Below are positions 36,725-45,933 of a stretch of 64,000 nt of DNA, piece by piece. Each line of letters opens with the position of its first letter. Position 1 is the stretch's first letter. Location of the stretch: the NCBI GenBank assembly GCA_037447455.1, contig JBBIGQ010000003.1, positions 150,142 to 214,141 on the forward strand. Direction: 5' to 3'. A program made the translations under genes and the position numbers. Under the pieces are notes generated by a model that saw only the letters and a program-made list of their open reading frames with translations, was not told the DNA's origin and searched no databases. The DNA comes from BPGX01 sp037447455 (GTDB taxonomy: Bacteria; Bacteroidota; Bacteroidia; B-17B0; Aurantibacillaceae).

Positions 36725-37384
36725 TTATTGAAATCTCTTGCGATTGTAGTGCAGGAGCAATTTATATTCTGGTGAATTTTCATCCCAGTTAAGTTGTTGA
36801 GTGTAGTTATGAATGAGTTGAATAGAATTATCTAAGTTTGTTTGATGGTTTAATTCAAGAATAAATTTTTCAAATGTTGTATGATTATTTTGAAAAAGTT
36901 GTTTTTGTATTCTGAATTTGTCATTAATGGAAAAAGTAATATTTTTTGAAGGATGCGGAATTGAATCAAGGTTCTTTTTTTCAGGGGTCTCTTCTTTTTT
37001 CTGTGTATCCGTGTAGGATTTGTCAACATTGGTGTAAAGCGTTATTACTTCTTCAGAAATTTCTTCTTGTAAAACATGCGAGTAGTTTGTTTCTTTTTGT
37101 TCTGGTGGTTCATTGGTTACTGATTTTGTTTCGGTAAACGCACTTGTTTTCTCTGCAGGGTTATCAGGTGTCTGCTTGGAAGGAGCGGCTTTTTGCATTA
37201 CTTCTAATTGAATATCATCAGTAGAGAGATGTTTTTCTGCTGTTTTGATGTTAATATCTTTTTGAATCTGAATGTCTACTAATAATTTAATTAATTCCTC
37301 TTTTAATTGATCCAGTTCTGCATTGGACAAAGTTTCCAATGGTACTTTTTTTAATTTATCAATAACTTGCTGAATATCTGACAT
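36725..37384 (-). CDS. Hypothetical acidic cytoplasmic protein
   Basis: No family is recognised. The 219-aa protein starts at 37384 (MSDIQQVIDKLKK). It has an N-terminal amphipathic helical region (1-50, LSNAELDQLKEELIKLL), a low-complexity Glu/Lys/Thr/Pro-rich centre (about 55-150) that is probably disordered, and a conserved-looking C-terminal helical part (ITFSINDKFRIQKQLFQNN, then HNYTQQLNWDENSPEYKLLL). No signal peptide or membrane segment. The helical tail resembles regions I would expect in small regulatory or adaptor proteins, but no function can be given. Confidence 0.7.
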   Translation of the reverse strand: MSDIQQVIDKLKKVPLETLSNAELDQLKEELIKLLVDIQIQKDINIKTAEKHLSTDDIQLEVMQKAAPSKQTPDNPAEKTSAFTETKSVTNEPPEQKETNYSHVLQEEISEEVITLYTNVDKSYTDTQKKEETPEKKNLDSIPHPSKNITFSINDKFRIQKQLFQNNHTTFEKFILELNHQTNLDNSIQLIHNYTQQLNWDENSPEYKLLLHYNRKRFQ

Positions 37385-37439
37385 TTTTTTGAGCAAAGAT
37401 GCTAAAAAAATTATGAATAATTAGTTCATGGACTATACA

Positions 37440-38537
37440 TTATAGCCATTTCTTTTTTCGGAAATACATTAATAAACTCAGAATGATGAATAACATCATG
37501 ATTATTGTTGCAAAATAGCCATAAGGGTGTTTGAGTTCGGGCATGTTTTCAAAATTCATACCGTAAATTCCTGCTATAAAAGTAACCGGTATAAAGATGG
37601 TGGATATGATGGTTAAAAATTTCATAACTTCATTCATACGGTTGGCATTTATGGATAAATAAAAATCAATAAGTCCGGTTACCAGATCTCTTTGTGTTTC
37701 AATAGTATCTATAATTCTTGCCACATGGTCATAGATATCTCGTAGATAAAATTTGGTATTTTCAGATATGAGTTCATTGTCATTATGGAGTATGGAATTA
37801 ATCATATCCCGCATTGGCCAAACAATTTTTCGCATTTGTATAATTTCTTTTTTCAGACGATAAATTTTGAATATGTTTTTAGAAGAAACGGATACTTCTT
37901 TATTTTTAATGATTTCTGTTTCGAGGTGTTCAATTTTATCGCCTAATTTTTCAATACATAAAAAATAATAATCCACTGTAGCATCCAGTAGTGCATATAA
38001 AAGATAATCGGCTTTTGAGCGACGAATTTTACTTTTATGATTTTGTAGTCGTTTTCTTACTACTTCAAATGGATCTACTGAGATGTTTTCCTGAAATGAA
38101 ATCAGGGTGTTGTTACGAACTAATAGCATACTGAGTTGTTCTGAAAGCAGTTTTCCATCTGTTTCAGTACTTTCATTGTAATAAAATGCTCTGAAAATAC
38201 TCAGCAAATAATAATCAAACTCTTCAAATTTGGGACGCTGTTCAATGTGAACAATGTCTTCTAAAGAAAGGGCGTGAATGTTATACACTTCGCCAATCTT
38301 TTCAATTAAATTCACATGGTTAATGCCATCCACGTTAATCCATTTAACAGCATCACTTGTCTCAACCGACTGAATATATTTTTCAAGTTCCGACCAGTCA
38401 TAAAAAACACAACTTTCTAGCATGGTGTCATGATACAGAATGAGTGTTAACTTTACCCGTTCTTTTGGACTATTTCCAGTGTATTTGAGGGTACCGGGGG
38501 CTAAACCTACTTTTTGTGCAGAGCCATCATTTACCAT
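37440..38537 (-). CDS. corA: CorA-family magnesium/cobalt transporter
   Basis: The 365-aa protein has a long cytoplasmic alpha/beta N-domain (VKWINVDGINHVNLIEKIG, IHALSLEDIVHIEQRPKFEE) and two C-terminal helices. The signature GMN follows the first helix (IAGIYGMNFENMPEL), and the tail is basic (FRKKKWL). It functions as a pentameric Mg2+ channel in the inner membrane. It diverges from recA; no upstream Mg riboswitch is apparent in the roughly 95-bp gap. Confidence 0.93.
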   Translation of the reverse strand: MVNDGSAQKVGLAPGTLKYTGNSPKERVKLTLILYHDTMLESCVFYDWSELEKYIQSVETSDAVKWINVDGINHVNLIEKIGEVYNIHALSLEDIVHIEQRPKFEEFDYYLLSIFRAFYYNESTETDGKLLSEQLSMLLVRNNTLISFQENISVDPFEVVRKRLQNHKSKIRRSKADYLLYALLDATVDYYFLCIEKLGDKIEHLETEIIKNKEVSVSSKNIFKIYRLKKEIIQMRKIVWPMRDMINSILHNDNELISENTKFYLRDIYDHVARIIDTIETQRDLVTGLIDFYLSINANRMNEVMKFLTIISTIFIPVTFIAGIYGMNFENMPELKHPYGYFATIIMMLFIILSLLMYFRKKKWL

Positions 38538-38633
38538 TTGAAGATAATTTAAAGTTAATGTGGAAAACTTTTTATTTTTTGTTTTAGAAAGTTCCTGATA
38601 AATGCCATAAATTTACAGGAAAATTTTAATTAT

Positions 38634-39686
38634 ATGGCTAAGAAAACAGAAGAAATAGAAGTAAAAGAAACCAATAAGAAAGCCCCTAATCCTGAAAAAC
38701 TGAAAGCACTGGCCTCTACTATTGAAATGCTTGAAAAAAGTTATGGAAAGGGCACCATCATGAAATTGGGAGATACAGTGGTAGAACCTTTAGATGCTAT
38801 TTCTACAGGATCAATTGGATTGGATATAGCACTTGGAGTAGGCGGTTTTCCGAGGGGACGAATTGTAGAAATTTTTGGACCAGAATCTTCGGGTAAAACA
38901 ACACTGGCTATTCACGCTATTGCAAATGTGCAAAAGAATGGTGGCATAGCAGCTATCATTGATGCAGAACATGCCTTTGACAGAACGTATGCCGAAAAAT
39001 TAGGCGTAGATACAGAAAGTTTACTTATTTCTCAACCCGATAATGGGGAACAGGCGTTGGAAATTGCAGATAATCTGATTCGTTCCGGTGCTATTGATAT
39101 ACTTGTTATTGACTCTGTAGCGGCACTTACTCCAAAAGCAGAAATAGAAGGAGAAATGGGCGATAGTAAAATGGGTTTGCAGGCACGTTTGATGAGTCAG
39201 GCACTTCGTAAGATGACTGCTACTATCAATAAAACGGGCTGTTGTTGTATTTTTATCAATCAGTTAAGAGAAAAAATAGGTGTGATGTTTGGAAACCCTG
39301 AAACAACAACAGGCGGAAATGCCTTGAAGTTTTATGCTTCTGTTCGTCTGGATATTCGTCGGATAGCACAAATCAAAGAAGGGGAAAATGTTACGGGTAA
39401 CCGTGTGAGAGTAAAAGTGGTAAAAAACAAAGTAGCACCGCCTTTCAGACAAGCAGAGTTTGATATTGTGTTCGGTGAAGGGATAAGTAAAGTAGGTGAA
39501 ATCATTGATATTGGAGTAGAAAAAGGCATTATTAAAAAAAGCGGATCCTGGTTTTCTTACAACGATACTAAGTTAGGACAAGGAAGAGATGCACTTAAAC
39601 AATTATTGAAAGATAACTTGGAATTATTGTCAGAACTGGAAGAAAAAGTAAGAACAGCATTAAAAGAAACAACGGCTGTTTTTTAA
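38634..39686 (+). CDS. recA: Recombinase RecA
   Basis: RecA forms filaments on ssDNA for recombination and SOS induction. The 350-aa length is normal. Walker A is GPESSGKTTLAIH, followed by IDAEHAFDRTYAEKLGV, LVIDSVAALTPKAEIEGEMG, INQLREKIGVMFGNPETTTGG (L2 region) and VKVVKNKVAPPFRQAEFDI. No LexA-type operator or TAnnTTTG element was found upstream; the nearest sequence, TAAATTTA near 38608, lacks the final G. Confidence 0.97.
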   Translation: MAKKTEEIEVKETNKKAPNPEKLKALASTIEMLEKSYGKGTIMKLGDTVVEPLDAISTGSIGLDIALGVGGFPRGRIVEIFGPESSGKTTLAIHAIANVQKNGGIAAIIDAEHAFDRTYAEKLGVDTESLLISQPDNGEQALEIADNLIRSGAIDILVIDSVAALTPKAEIEGEMGDSKMGLQARLMSQALRKMTATINKTGCCCIFINQLREKIGVMFGNPETTTGGNALKFYASVRLDIRRIAQIKEGENVTGNRVRVKVVKNKVAPPFRQAEFDIVFGEGISKVGEIIDIGVEKGIIKKSGSWFSYNDTKLGQGRDALKQLLKDNLELLSELEEKVRTALKETTAVF

Positions 39687-39713
39687 GAAAATAGAATAGA
39701 GCAATAGTTTTTA

Positions 39714-39721
39714 TACATTTG
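39714..39721 (+). promoter_or_regulatory. Bacteroidota -7 promoter element for the rhomboid gene
   Basis: TACATTTG; predicted start about 39728, leader about 40 nt containing a 5-bp hairpin (AACCT/AGGTT). Confidence 0.5.
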
Positions 39722-39767
39722 ATGTGAACCTCCGTTGACAAGGTTTTTACGATAAGAACTCTTAAAT

Positions 39768-40487
39768 ATGTTTCCATTAGCGGATACTATACCCTCTTCA
39801 CGAGTGCCGATAGTCAACTATTTTTTGATAGGTATCAATGTGCTAATTTTCATTTTTGAAATCCTGATGCCCAACGAATGGTTGGAAGTGTTTTTCTATC
39901 ATTATGGCTTGGTACCGGCACGCTATTCAAGTTTAGATTTTGTTTATGAAACGGGTTTAAGTGCGGATAACTATTGGCCATTTTTTACAAACATGTTTTT
40001 ACACAGCGGGTGGGGGCATATCATTGGCAATATGTGGACACTCTATATTTTTGGTGATAATGTGGAAGATAAAATGGGCTCACGGAACTATCTTTTCTTT
40101 TATATTTTGTGTGGCTTAGCGGCCTCTTTTTCTCATTTTTATGTCAATCCCACTTCTTCAGTTCCTGCTGTAGGAGCATCGGGGGCTATTTCCGGGGTTA
40201 TGGGTGCTTATATGTTTTTGTTTCCAAAATCGAGAATTATTTTTTTAGTGCTTTTGTTTTTCTTTATTGATTTTATCCAAATACCGGCATTTATGTATTT
40301 GTTTTTCTGGTTTTTAGGACAACTTATAAGCGGGACAGTGAGTTTATTTGTTTTGCCACACAATGTTGGCGGTATTGCATTTTGGGCACACATTGGCGGA
40401 TTTGTAGCAGGAATGATGCTCTATAAATTCTTTATCAGTAAAAAAAAGCACTATCCGGGAGATGTAGATTATGAGATATTAGATTAG
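39768..40487 (+). CDS. Rhomboid-family intramembrane serine protease
   Basis: The 239-aa protein has six membrane segments. The first loop carries HSGWGHIIGNMWTLYIFGDNVED, the catalytic Ser lies in GASGAISGVMGAY, and the catalytic His is in FWAHIGGFVAG. This is a complete rhomboid Ser-His dyad. Substrates unknown. It follows recA but has its own promoter element. Confidence 0.93.
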   Translation: MFPLADTIPSSRVPIVNYFLIGINVLIFIFEILMPNEWLEVFFYHYGLVPARYSSLDFVYETGLSADNYWPFFTNMFLHSGWGHIIGNMWTLYIFGDNVEDKMGSRNYLFFYILCGLAASFSHFYVNPTSSVPAVGASGAISGVMGAYMFLFPKSRIIFLVLLFFFIDFIQIPAFMYLFFWFLGQLISGTVSLFVLPHNVGGIAFWAHIGGFVAGMMLYKFFISKKKHYPGDVDYEILD

Positions 40488-40623
40488 ATAGTATTATTTC
40501 TGATTTATAGTATTTCTTTGGACAAGTAATTTTTATTAAATGTTGATGAGGTTTTTACTACTAGTTTGTTTTAAATATGATAAAAATCATTTTTTAATAT
40601 TTTAATAATCAGGAATTTTGCCG

Positions 40624-40631
40624 TAAATTTG
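40624..40631 (+). promoter_or_regulatory. Bacteroidota -7 promoter element for paaABCD
   Basis: TAAATTTG; predicted start about 40638, giving a leader of about 15 nt before the paaA ATG at 40653. Confidence 0.6.
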
Positions 40632-40652
40632 TAATGGACAAATTAAATTTCT

Positions 40653-41597
40653 ATGAAATCAGAAAAAGAATTAGAAGAAATATTTGAAAGAAAGTTAGCC
40701 AATAATGAATTTATTGAACCCAAAGATTGGATGCCTGAAAAATATCGGCAGCATCTTATTCGGCAGATATCACAGCATGCTCATTCGGAAGTAGTGGGTA
40801 TGCTCCCCGAAGGTAATTGGATAACCCGTGCGCCCAGTTTAAGAGCCAAACTTGTGTTGTTAGCGAAAGTACAGGATGAAGGCGGACATGGTTTGTATTT
40901 GTATTCAGCTGCTGAAACCTTGGGCATGTCAAGAGATGAGATGTTAGAAGCATTACATACTGGTAAAGCAAAGTATTCTTCTATTTTCAATTATCCTACA
41001 CTCACCTGGGCAGATATTGGGGCTATCGGATGGTTAGTAGATGGGGCAGCCATTATGAATCAAGTGATGCTCCAACGTACATCGTATGGGCCTTACAGTC
41101 GTGCGATGATCCGGATTTGCAAAGAAGAAAGTTTTCATCAACGGCAAGGATATGAAATCATGATGCGTTTGGCACTTGGTACGCCCGAACAAAAACAAAT
41201 GGCACAAGACGCCCTCAACCGTTGGTGGTATCCTACGCTTATGATGTTTGGTCCACCTGATGTTCAATCACCTAATTCTGCAGATGCTATTAAATGGAGA
41301 ATAAAACGAGAAACCAACGATCAACTTCGCCAGAAATTTGTCAACCAAACCGTTCCGCAAGCCGAATTTATTGGGCTTAAAGTTCCTGATACTAATCTTA
41401 AATGGAATGAAGAAAAAAAAGGATATGATTTTACACCACCCGACTGGAATGAGTTCTGGAATGTGATTAAAGGTAACGGTCCTTGCAATAAAGAACGGCT
41501 GGAAGCACGAATTAAAGCACACGAAGAAGGAAAATGGGTAAGAGAAGCCGCACAGGCATACGCTCAAAAACACAGAAAGGAAGTTTTAGTTTCATAA
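40653..41597 (+). CDS. paaA: Phenylacetyl-CoA epoxidase subunit A
   Basis: PaaA is the catalytic diiron subunit of the ring 1,2-phenylacetyl-CoA epoxidase. The 314-aa protein has the ferritin-like metal motifs (KVQDEGGHGLYLYSAAETLG with E..H, and KEESFHQRQGYEIM with E..H), RAPSLRAKLVL and RWWYPTLMMFGP. First gene of the paaA-paaB-paaC-paaD operon. Confidence 0.97.
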   Translation: MKSEKELEEIFERKLANNEFIEPKDWMPEKYRQHLIRQISQHAHSEVVGMLPEGNWITRAPSLRAKLVLLAKVQDEGGHGLYLYSAAETLGMSRDEMLEALHTGKAKYSSIFNYPTLTWADIGAIGWLVDGAAIMNQVMLQRTSYGPYSRAMIRICKEESFHQRQGYEIMMRLALGTPEQKQMAQDALNRWWYPTLMMFGPPDVQSPNSADAIKWRIKRETNDQLRQKFVNQTVPQAEFIGLKVPDTNLKWNEEKKGYDFTPPDWNEFWNVIKGNGPCNKERLEARIKAHEEGKWVREAAQAYAQKHRKEVLVS

Positions 41598-41617
41598 CAC
41601 ACAATAAATTAAGAACT

Positions 41618-41914
41618 ATGAATGAAATAAAAGAAAATCAGGGAATGTTGTGGGAAGTTTTCCTGCAAAAAAAATCAGGACAACCTTTTATTCACGCGGG
41701 CAGTATCCATGCTTTTGACAAAGAAATGGCCTTACAAAATGCTCGTGATACATACACCAGACGAGGAGAAGCAACAGTTGTATGGGTAGTGCCTTCGTAC
41801 GCCATTGTATCCAGTACGCCTGAAGAGGTAGGTTCGTTCTTTGACCCGGCGAATGATAAAATTTATCGCCACCCTACTTTTTACAATATCCCAGATGCTA
41901 TTAAAAACATGTAA
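41618..41914 (+). CDS. paaB: Phenylacetyl-CoA epoxidase subunit B
   Basis: The 98-aa structural subunit starts at 41618 (MNEIKENQGMLWEVF), 20 bp after paaA. The longer frame into paaA is unsupported. Family landmarks: WEVFLQKKSGQPFIHAGSIH, AFDKEMALQNARDTYTRRGE, and the C-terminal PANDKIYRHPTFY. It bridges PaaAC heterodimers in the complex. Confidence 0.95.
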   Translation: MNEIKENQGMLWEVFLQKKSGQPFIHAGSIHAFDKEMALQNARDTYTRRGEATVVWVVPSYAIVSSTPEEVGSFFDPANDKIYRHPTFYNIPDAIKNM

Positions 41915-41916
41915 TT

Positions 41917-42675
41917 ATGAATTTTCAGGAAGCATTGTTTAAGTATTTACTCATAGTGGGTGATACGTCTTTAATTTTAGCACAACGATTGAGTGAATGG
42001 ACAGGGCACGGTCCTTTTCTTGAAGAAGATTTGGCACTCACTAATATCGCTTTGGACACACTCGGTCACGCTAAAACCCTACTGGAATACGCCGCAAAAG
42101 TTGAAAACAAAGGTAGAGACGAAGATCAATTGGCTTATTTCAGAAATGGTCGGGAATTTTACAATGTAAAATTGGTAGAGCAACCGAATGGAAATTATGC
42201 AGATACCATTATCCGACAAGTATTCATGGATGCGTTTCGCTATCATTACTTTAAAGCCCTGTGTGAAAGCAAAGATGAGACGCTGTCAGCATTAGCACAA
42301 AAAGCTGTGAAAGAAGTGCAGTACCATTACAGACACTCCTCCTGGTGGGTAAAACGTTTTGGTGACGGTACAGAGGAAAGTCACGAAAAAGCACAGAATG
42401 CTATCAATAATCTGTGGCGATTTACAGGTGAACTGTTTATTCCCGACGAAAGTGAAATAATTATGGAAGAAGAAAAAATTGCTCCTTCCTTAAAACAAAT
42501 TCAATACATCTGGAATGAAGAAATAAAAAATCTAATAAAAGAAGCAACCCTTACTATACCCGAAAATGTATTCTTGCAAATGGGTGGAAAACAAGGTATT
42601 CATACAGAACACTTGGATTATATACTTGCTGAAATGCAATCGCTTCCAAGAATGTATCCGGAAGCCAAATGGTAA
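41917..42675 (+). CDS. paaC: Phenylacetyl-CoA epoxidase subunit C
   Basis: PaaC is the non-catalytic ferritin-like partner of PaaA. The 252-aa protein has DTSLILAQRLSEWTGHGPF, EEDLALTNIALDTLGHA, the EDQLAYFRNGREFYN region and the YHYRHSSWWVKRFGDGTEES segment. It starts 2 bp after the paaB stop. Confidence 0.96.
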   Translation: MNFQEALFKYLLIVGDTSLILAQRLSEWTGHGPFLEEDLALTNIALDTLGHAKTLLEYAAKVENKGRDEDQLAYFRNGREFYNVKLVEQPNGNYADTIIRQVFMDAFRYHYFKALCESKDETLSALAQKAVKEVQYHYRHSSWWVKRFGDGTEESHEKAQNAINNLWRFTGELFIPDESEIIMEEEKIAPSLKQIQYIWNEEIKNLIKEATLTIPENVFLQMGGKQGIHTEHLDYILAEMQSLPRMYPEAKW

Positions 42676-42678
42676 TGA

Positions 42679-43161
42679 ATGGATAAAAGTTCTATACTAA
42701 AAATTTTAGAAACTATTCCGGATCCTGAAATTCCTGTTGTGAACATTGTTGAACTGGGAATGGTGAAGGATGTTATTATGAATGAAGATGGGGAAGTTAC
42801 AGTGCAACTAATGCCTACCTACACGGCCTGTCCTGCTACCTGGCAAATACAAAACGATATTCAAAAAAAATTATCAGAAAATAACATCAAAGCAGAAGTA
42901 GAGATTGTTTATTCTCCTGCCTGGACAACTGATAGAATTGCTCAACAGGCATTAGAAAAACTTAAAAAATATGGCATTGCTCCACCACAAAAACACGCTT
43001 CTATTCACGAACTAATAGAAAATAAACACCAAATTCCATGCCCTCACTGTGGTAGTATAGACACAAAACTTATTTCTCCTTTTGGAAGCACACCCTGCAA
43101 AGCGCTGATGCAGTGCAATCAGTGTAAAGAACCATTCGATTATTTTAAGTGTCATATCTGA
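42679..43161 (+). CDS. paaD: Phenylacetate degradation protein PaaD (FeS assembly/maturation type)
   Basis: The 160-aa protein has an N-terminal MIP18/DUF59 domain (IPDPEIPVVNIVELGMVKDV, the TYTACPATWQ motif) and a C-terminal zinc ribbon (CPHCG ... MQCNQCKEPFDYFKCH). PaaD is needed for maturation of the epoxidase system. It starts 3 bp after paaC and is the last gene of the operon. The reductase gene paaE, which normally follows, is absent. Confidence 0.94.
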   Translation: MDKSSILKILETIPDPEIPVVNIVELGMVKDVIMNEDGEVTVQLMPTYTACPATWQIQNDIQKKLSENNIKAEVEIVYSPAWTTDRIAQQALEKLKKYGIAPPQKHASIHELIENKHQIPCPHCGSIDTKLISPFGSTPCKALMQCNQCKEPFDYFKCHI

Positions 43162-43236
43162 AGTCGGTTAAGAAGCAAAAGTAAATAAGGGGAGTAGTTT
43201 TTTAGCTTAAATGTTTTCGTTTTTTCAATTAAAATA

Positions 43237-43244
43237 TAAATTTG
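43237..43244 (+). promoter_or_regulatory. Orphan Bacteroidota -7 promoter element
   Basis: TAAATTTG in the paaD-lon gap, with no plus-strand gene downstream. A transcript from about 43251 to the hairpin at 43389-43411 would be an RNA of about 160-175 nt. Confidence 0.35.
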
Positions 43245-43388
43245 CTTACTTTCTCTTTTTAGTAGTGATAAAATTATTCAATTGTAGGTTCAATTCCCTT
43301 GATTGGATGGGCATTTCTTTTGTAGGGTATAAATATATGCCTTTATCCAAATTAATTTGAAAAAAGAAACATTAACAAAAAACTGTCA

Positions 43389-43411
43389 AACCTTCCGTTT
43401 CTCGGAAGGTT
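43389..43411. terminator. Terminator-like hairpin between paaD and lon
   Basis: A 9-bp perfect stem AACCTTCCG/CGGAAGGTT with a 5-nt loop. On the minus strand it is followed within 6 nt by a run of T (ACAGTTTTTT), suiting termination of lon. On the plus strand the following T run is weaker. Confidence 0.65.
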
Positions 43412-43490
43412 GAATCTGTAATTAAAAATTATTTTTCTAGATTTAATTAGAACATTCAAGAGTGTTGAAGAAAAAACTTTGAGTGCCTTG

Positions 43491-45884
43491 TTAGAAGGCC
43501 AATGAAATGACATCTTTTATTTTTTCCACATAATTGAATTTAAGACCTTTTAAATATTCTGGTGGTATATCTTTTACATCTTGTTCATTGGCAACACACA
43601 AAATAATTTCTTTAATGCCGGATCTTTTTGCAGCCAGAATTTTTTCTTTTATGCCTCCCACTGGCAATACTTTTCCTCTTAAAGTTATTTCGCCGGTCAT
43701 GGCGATGCCTTTTTTCACTTTCTTTTGTTTGATACAACTTACCAAAGAAACAATCATAGCAATACCAGCACTTGGTCCGTCTTTTGGCACTGCGCCTTCC
43801 GGAACATGCATGTGAAAGTGCTTATTTTCCCAATCTTTATGTTCTATGCCTATTTCCTGATGATGTGCTTTAATGTATTCAAGAGCAATACTAGCACTTT
43901 CTTTCATCACATTTCCTAAATTTCCGGTTAAACTCAAACTTGTTTCTTTGGCAGGCGATGCCACTGTTTCAATATACAAAATTTCTCCGCCATTTGGTGT
44001 CCAGGCCAATCCTGTAACCACACCGGGAGTATCATTACCTTCGTATTTTTCTTTAATATGAGTTGGTCCAAAAATTTGGGGTAAATAATCTTTTGTAATT
44101 TGGGGTTTATCTTCGTTTAAAGATTCTTTCAACGCTATGTGACGGGCAATTTTAGATAAACGTTTTTCCAGATTTCTGACGCCGCTTTCGGAAGTATAAT
44201 TTTCAATAATTTCTTCCAATAAGCGCTCTGATATTTTGAGTTGCTGCTTTTTTATGCCAGTTTCTTCACATACTTTGGGTATTAAAAATTTCTTTGCTAT
44301 TTCGATTTTCTCTTCGGTACTGTAGCCGGTTACATTGATGATTTCAAATCTGTCTAACAACGCAGGATGAATGGTATTCAAATCATTACAAGTAGCAATA
44401 AATAATACTTTATTCAGATCAAATTCTGTTTCCAAATAATTATCATAAAAGGTATTATTTTGTTCCGGATCCAAAACTTCTAATAATGCCGAAGCGGGAT
44501 CGCCTTGAAAATCTCTGCCGATTTTATCAATTTCATCTAACACAAAAACCGGATTGCTGCTGCCTGCTTTTCGGAGGTTTTGAATGATTCGGCCGGGCAT
44601 TGCACCGATGTAGGTTTTCCGATGGCCTCTGATTTCACTTTCATCGTGCAAGCCCCCCAAACTCATGCGTATGTATTTTCTACCTAATGCTCTTGCGATA
44701 CTTTTTCCAAGTGAAGTTTTACCAACGCCGGGCGGGCCATATAAACAAAGAATGGGTGCTTTCAAATTCTTTTTGAGTTTGATGACGGCAAGATATTCTA
44801 ATATTCTTTCTTTTATTTTTTCTAGTCCAAAATGATCTCCATCTAAAATTGTTTTAGCATTGGGAATATCAAATTTATCTTCTGTGTATTCATTCCATGG
44901 CAAATCTAACATTAAATCCAGGTGGGCTGCACTAATACCATATTCTGGTGAATTGGGGTTCATTCTTTTGAGTTTGTTGAGATTTTTTTCAAAGAATGCT
45001 TTTGTACTTTTATTCCACTTTTTACTTTTTGCCCGTTCTTCAAATTCTCTGATTTCTTGTTCAAAAGGTGAGCCCCCTAATTCTTCCTGAATAGTTTTTA
45101 ATTGTTGATTTAAAAAATATTCGCGTTGTTGCCGGTCAATATCACTTTTTGTTTTATTCTGAATTTGATTTTTTAGTTCTATTATATTTAATTCTTTGTT
45201 GAGTAAGGATAATAATTGTAAGGCACGGGATTTTGTATCTGTTGTTTCTAATAAATTTTGCTTGTCTTGTGGGGGAATGGACTGGTGTGATGAAATAAAA
45301 CTTACCAAAAATCCGGGGCTTTCAATATTATGTATTGCAAAACTTGCTTCTGATGGGATATTGGGAGATTGTTTGATAATTTTATCTGCAACTTCTTTTA
45401 TGGAGGATATGATGGCAACGAATTCCGGATTATTAGTGTGGATGGCTTGATCGTTGATTCCTTCTATTTCTGCTTGAAAGTAAGGTTCTGTTTGAAAGAT
45501 GTTTTTAATATGAATTTTTTTTCGGCCTTGTAAGATTACAGTGGTATTACCATCGGGCATTCGTAATAACTTGAGAATACGTGCTGCTGTACCAATGGAA
45601 TATACATCGTCTGGCCGTGGGTCTTCAATCTTTTCGTCTTTTTGTGCAGTAACACCTATAATGGATTTATTTTTGTAAGCGTCTTTAATCAAGGCAATTG
45701 ACTTGTCTCTTCCCACTGTAATTGGAATGACCACGCCGGGGAAAAGAACTGTGTTGCGGAGCGGTAAAATTGGCAGAATATCGGGCAATTTTTCAGAAAG
45801 AATGCCTTCTTCATCCTGGGCTGTAAGTAAAGGGATAAACTCTGTCTCTTCATCCACCATTGGATTAAACATATTTTCAAACAT
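43491..45884 (-). CDS. lon: ATP-dependent protease Lon
   Basis: The 797-aa cytosolic protease has an N-terminal substrate-binding domain (ILPLRNTVLFPGVVIPI), an AAA+ module with Walker A GPPGVGKTSLGK and FVLDEIDKIG, and a C-terminal protease domain with Ser705 (PKDGPSAG) and Lys748 (GGIKEK). The Ser-Lys spacing of 43 matches E. coli Lon. It follows the DUF2147 gene by about 49 bp on the same strand. No heat-shock-type promoter was identified. Confidence 0.97.
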   Translation of the reverse strand: MFENMFNPMVDEETEFIPLLTAQDEEGILSEKLPDILPILPLRNTVLFPGVVIPITVGRDKSIALIKDAYKNKSIIGVTAQKDEKIEDPRPDDVYSIGTAARILKLLRMPDGNTTVILQGRKKIHIKNIFQTEPYFQAEIEGINDQAIHTNNPEFVAIISSIKEVADKIIKQSPNIPSEASFAIHNIESPGFLVSFISSHQSIPPQDKQNLLETTDTKSRALQLLSLLNKELNIIELKNQIQNKTKSDIDRQQREYFLNQQLKTIQEELGGSPFEQEIREFEERAKSKKWNKSTKAFFEKNLNKLKRMNPNSPEYGISAAHLDLMLDLPWNEYTEDKFDIPNAKTILDGDHFGLEKIKERILEYLAVIKLKKNLKAPILCLYGPPGVGKTSLGKSIARALGRKYIRMSLGGLHDESEIRGHRKTYIGAMPGRIIQNLRKAGSSNPVFVLDEIDKIGRDFQGDPASALLEVLDPEQNNTFYDNYLETEFDLNKVLFIATCNDLNTIHPALLDRFEIINVTGYSTEEKIEIAKKFLIPKVCEETGIKKQQLKISERLLEEIIENYTSESGVRNLEKRLSKIARHIALKESLNEDKPQITKDYLPQIFGPTHIKEKYEGNDTPGVVTGLAWTPNGGEILYIETVASPAKETSLSLTGNLGNVMKESASIALEYIKAHHQEIGIEHKDWENKHFHMHVPEGAVPKDGPSAGIAMIVSLVSCIKQKKVKKGIAMTGEITLRGKVLPVGGIKEKILAAKRSGIKEIILCVANEQDVKDIPPEYLKGLKFNYVEKIKDVISLAF

Positions 45885-45933
45885 TTTTTAATAGATTTTG
45901 CTTTGTTTATTGTCAATTATTATGCCATTCCTC

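Larger units (their letters stand above)
43162..43490. other. Intergenic region between convergent paaD and lon
   Basis: These 329 bp hold an orphan TAnnTTTG element (43237-43244, plus) and a terminator-like hairpin (43389-43411) but no ORF with coding character. A short segment GGTTCAATTCCC near 43288 resembles a tRNA T-arm, but no tRNA folds around it. Confidence 0.5.

Noticed and set aside
43270..43310. T-arm-like GGTTCAATTCCC in the paaD-lon gap, possible tRNA
   Set aside because: The surrounding sequence does not form a five-pair T stem, and no acceptor or anticodon stem can be drawn.
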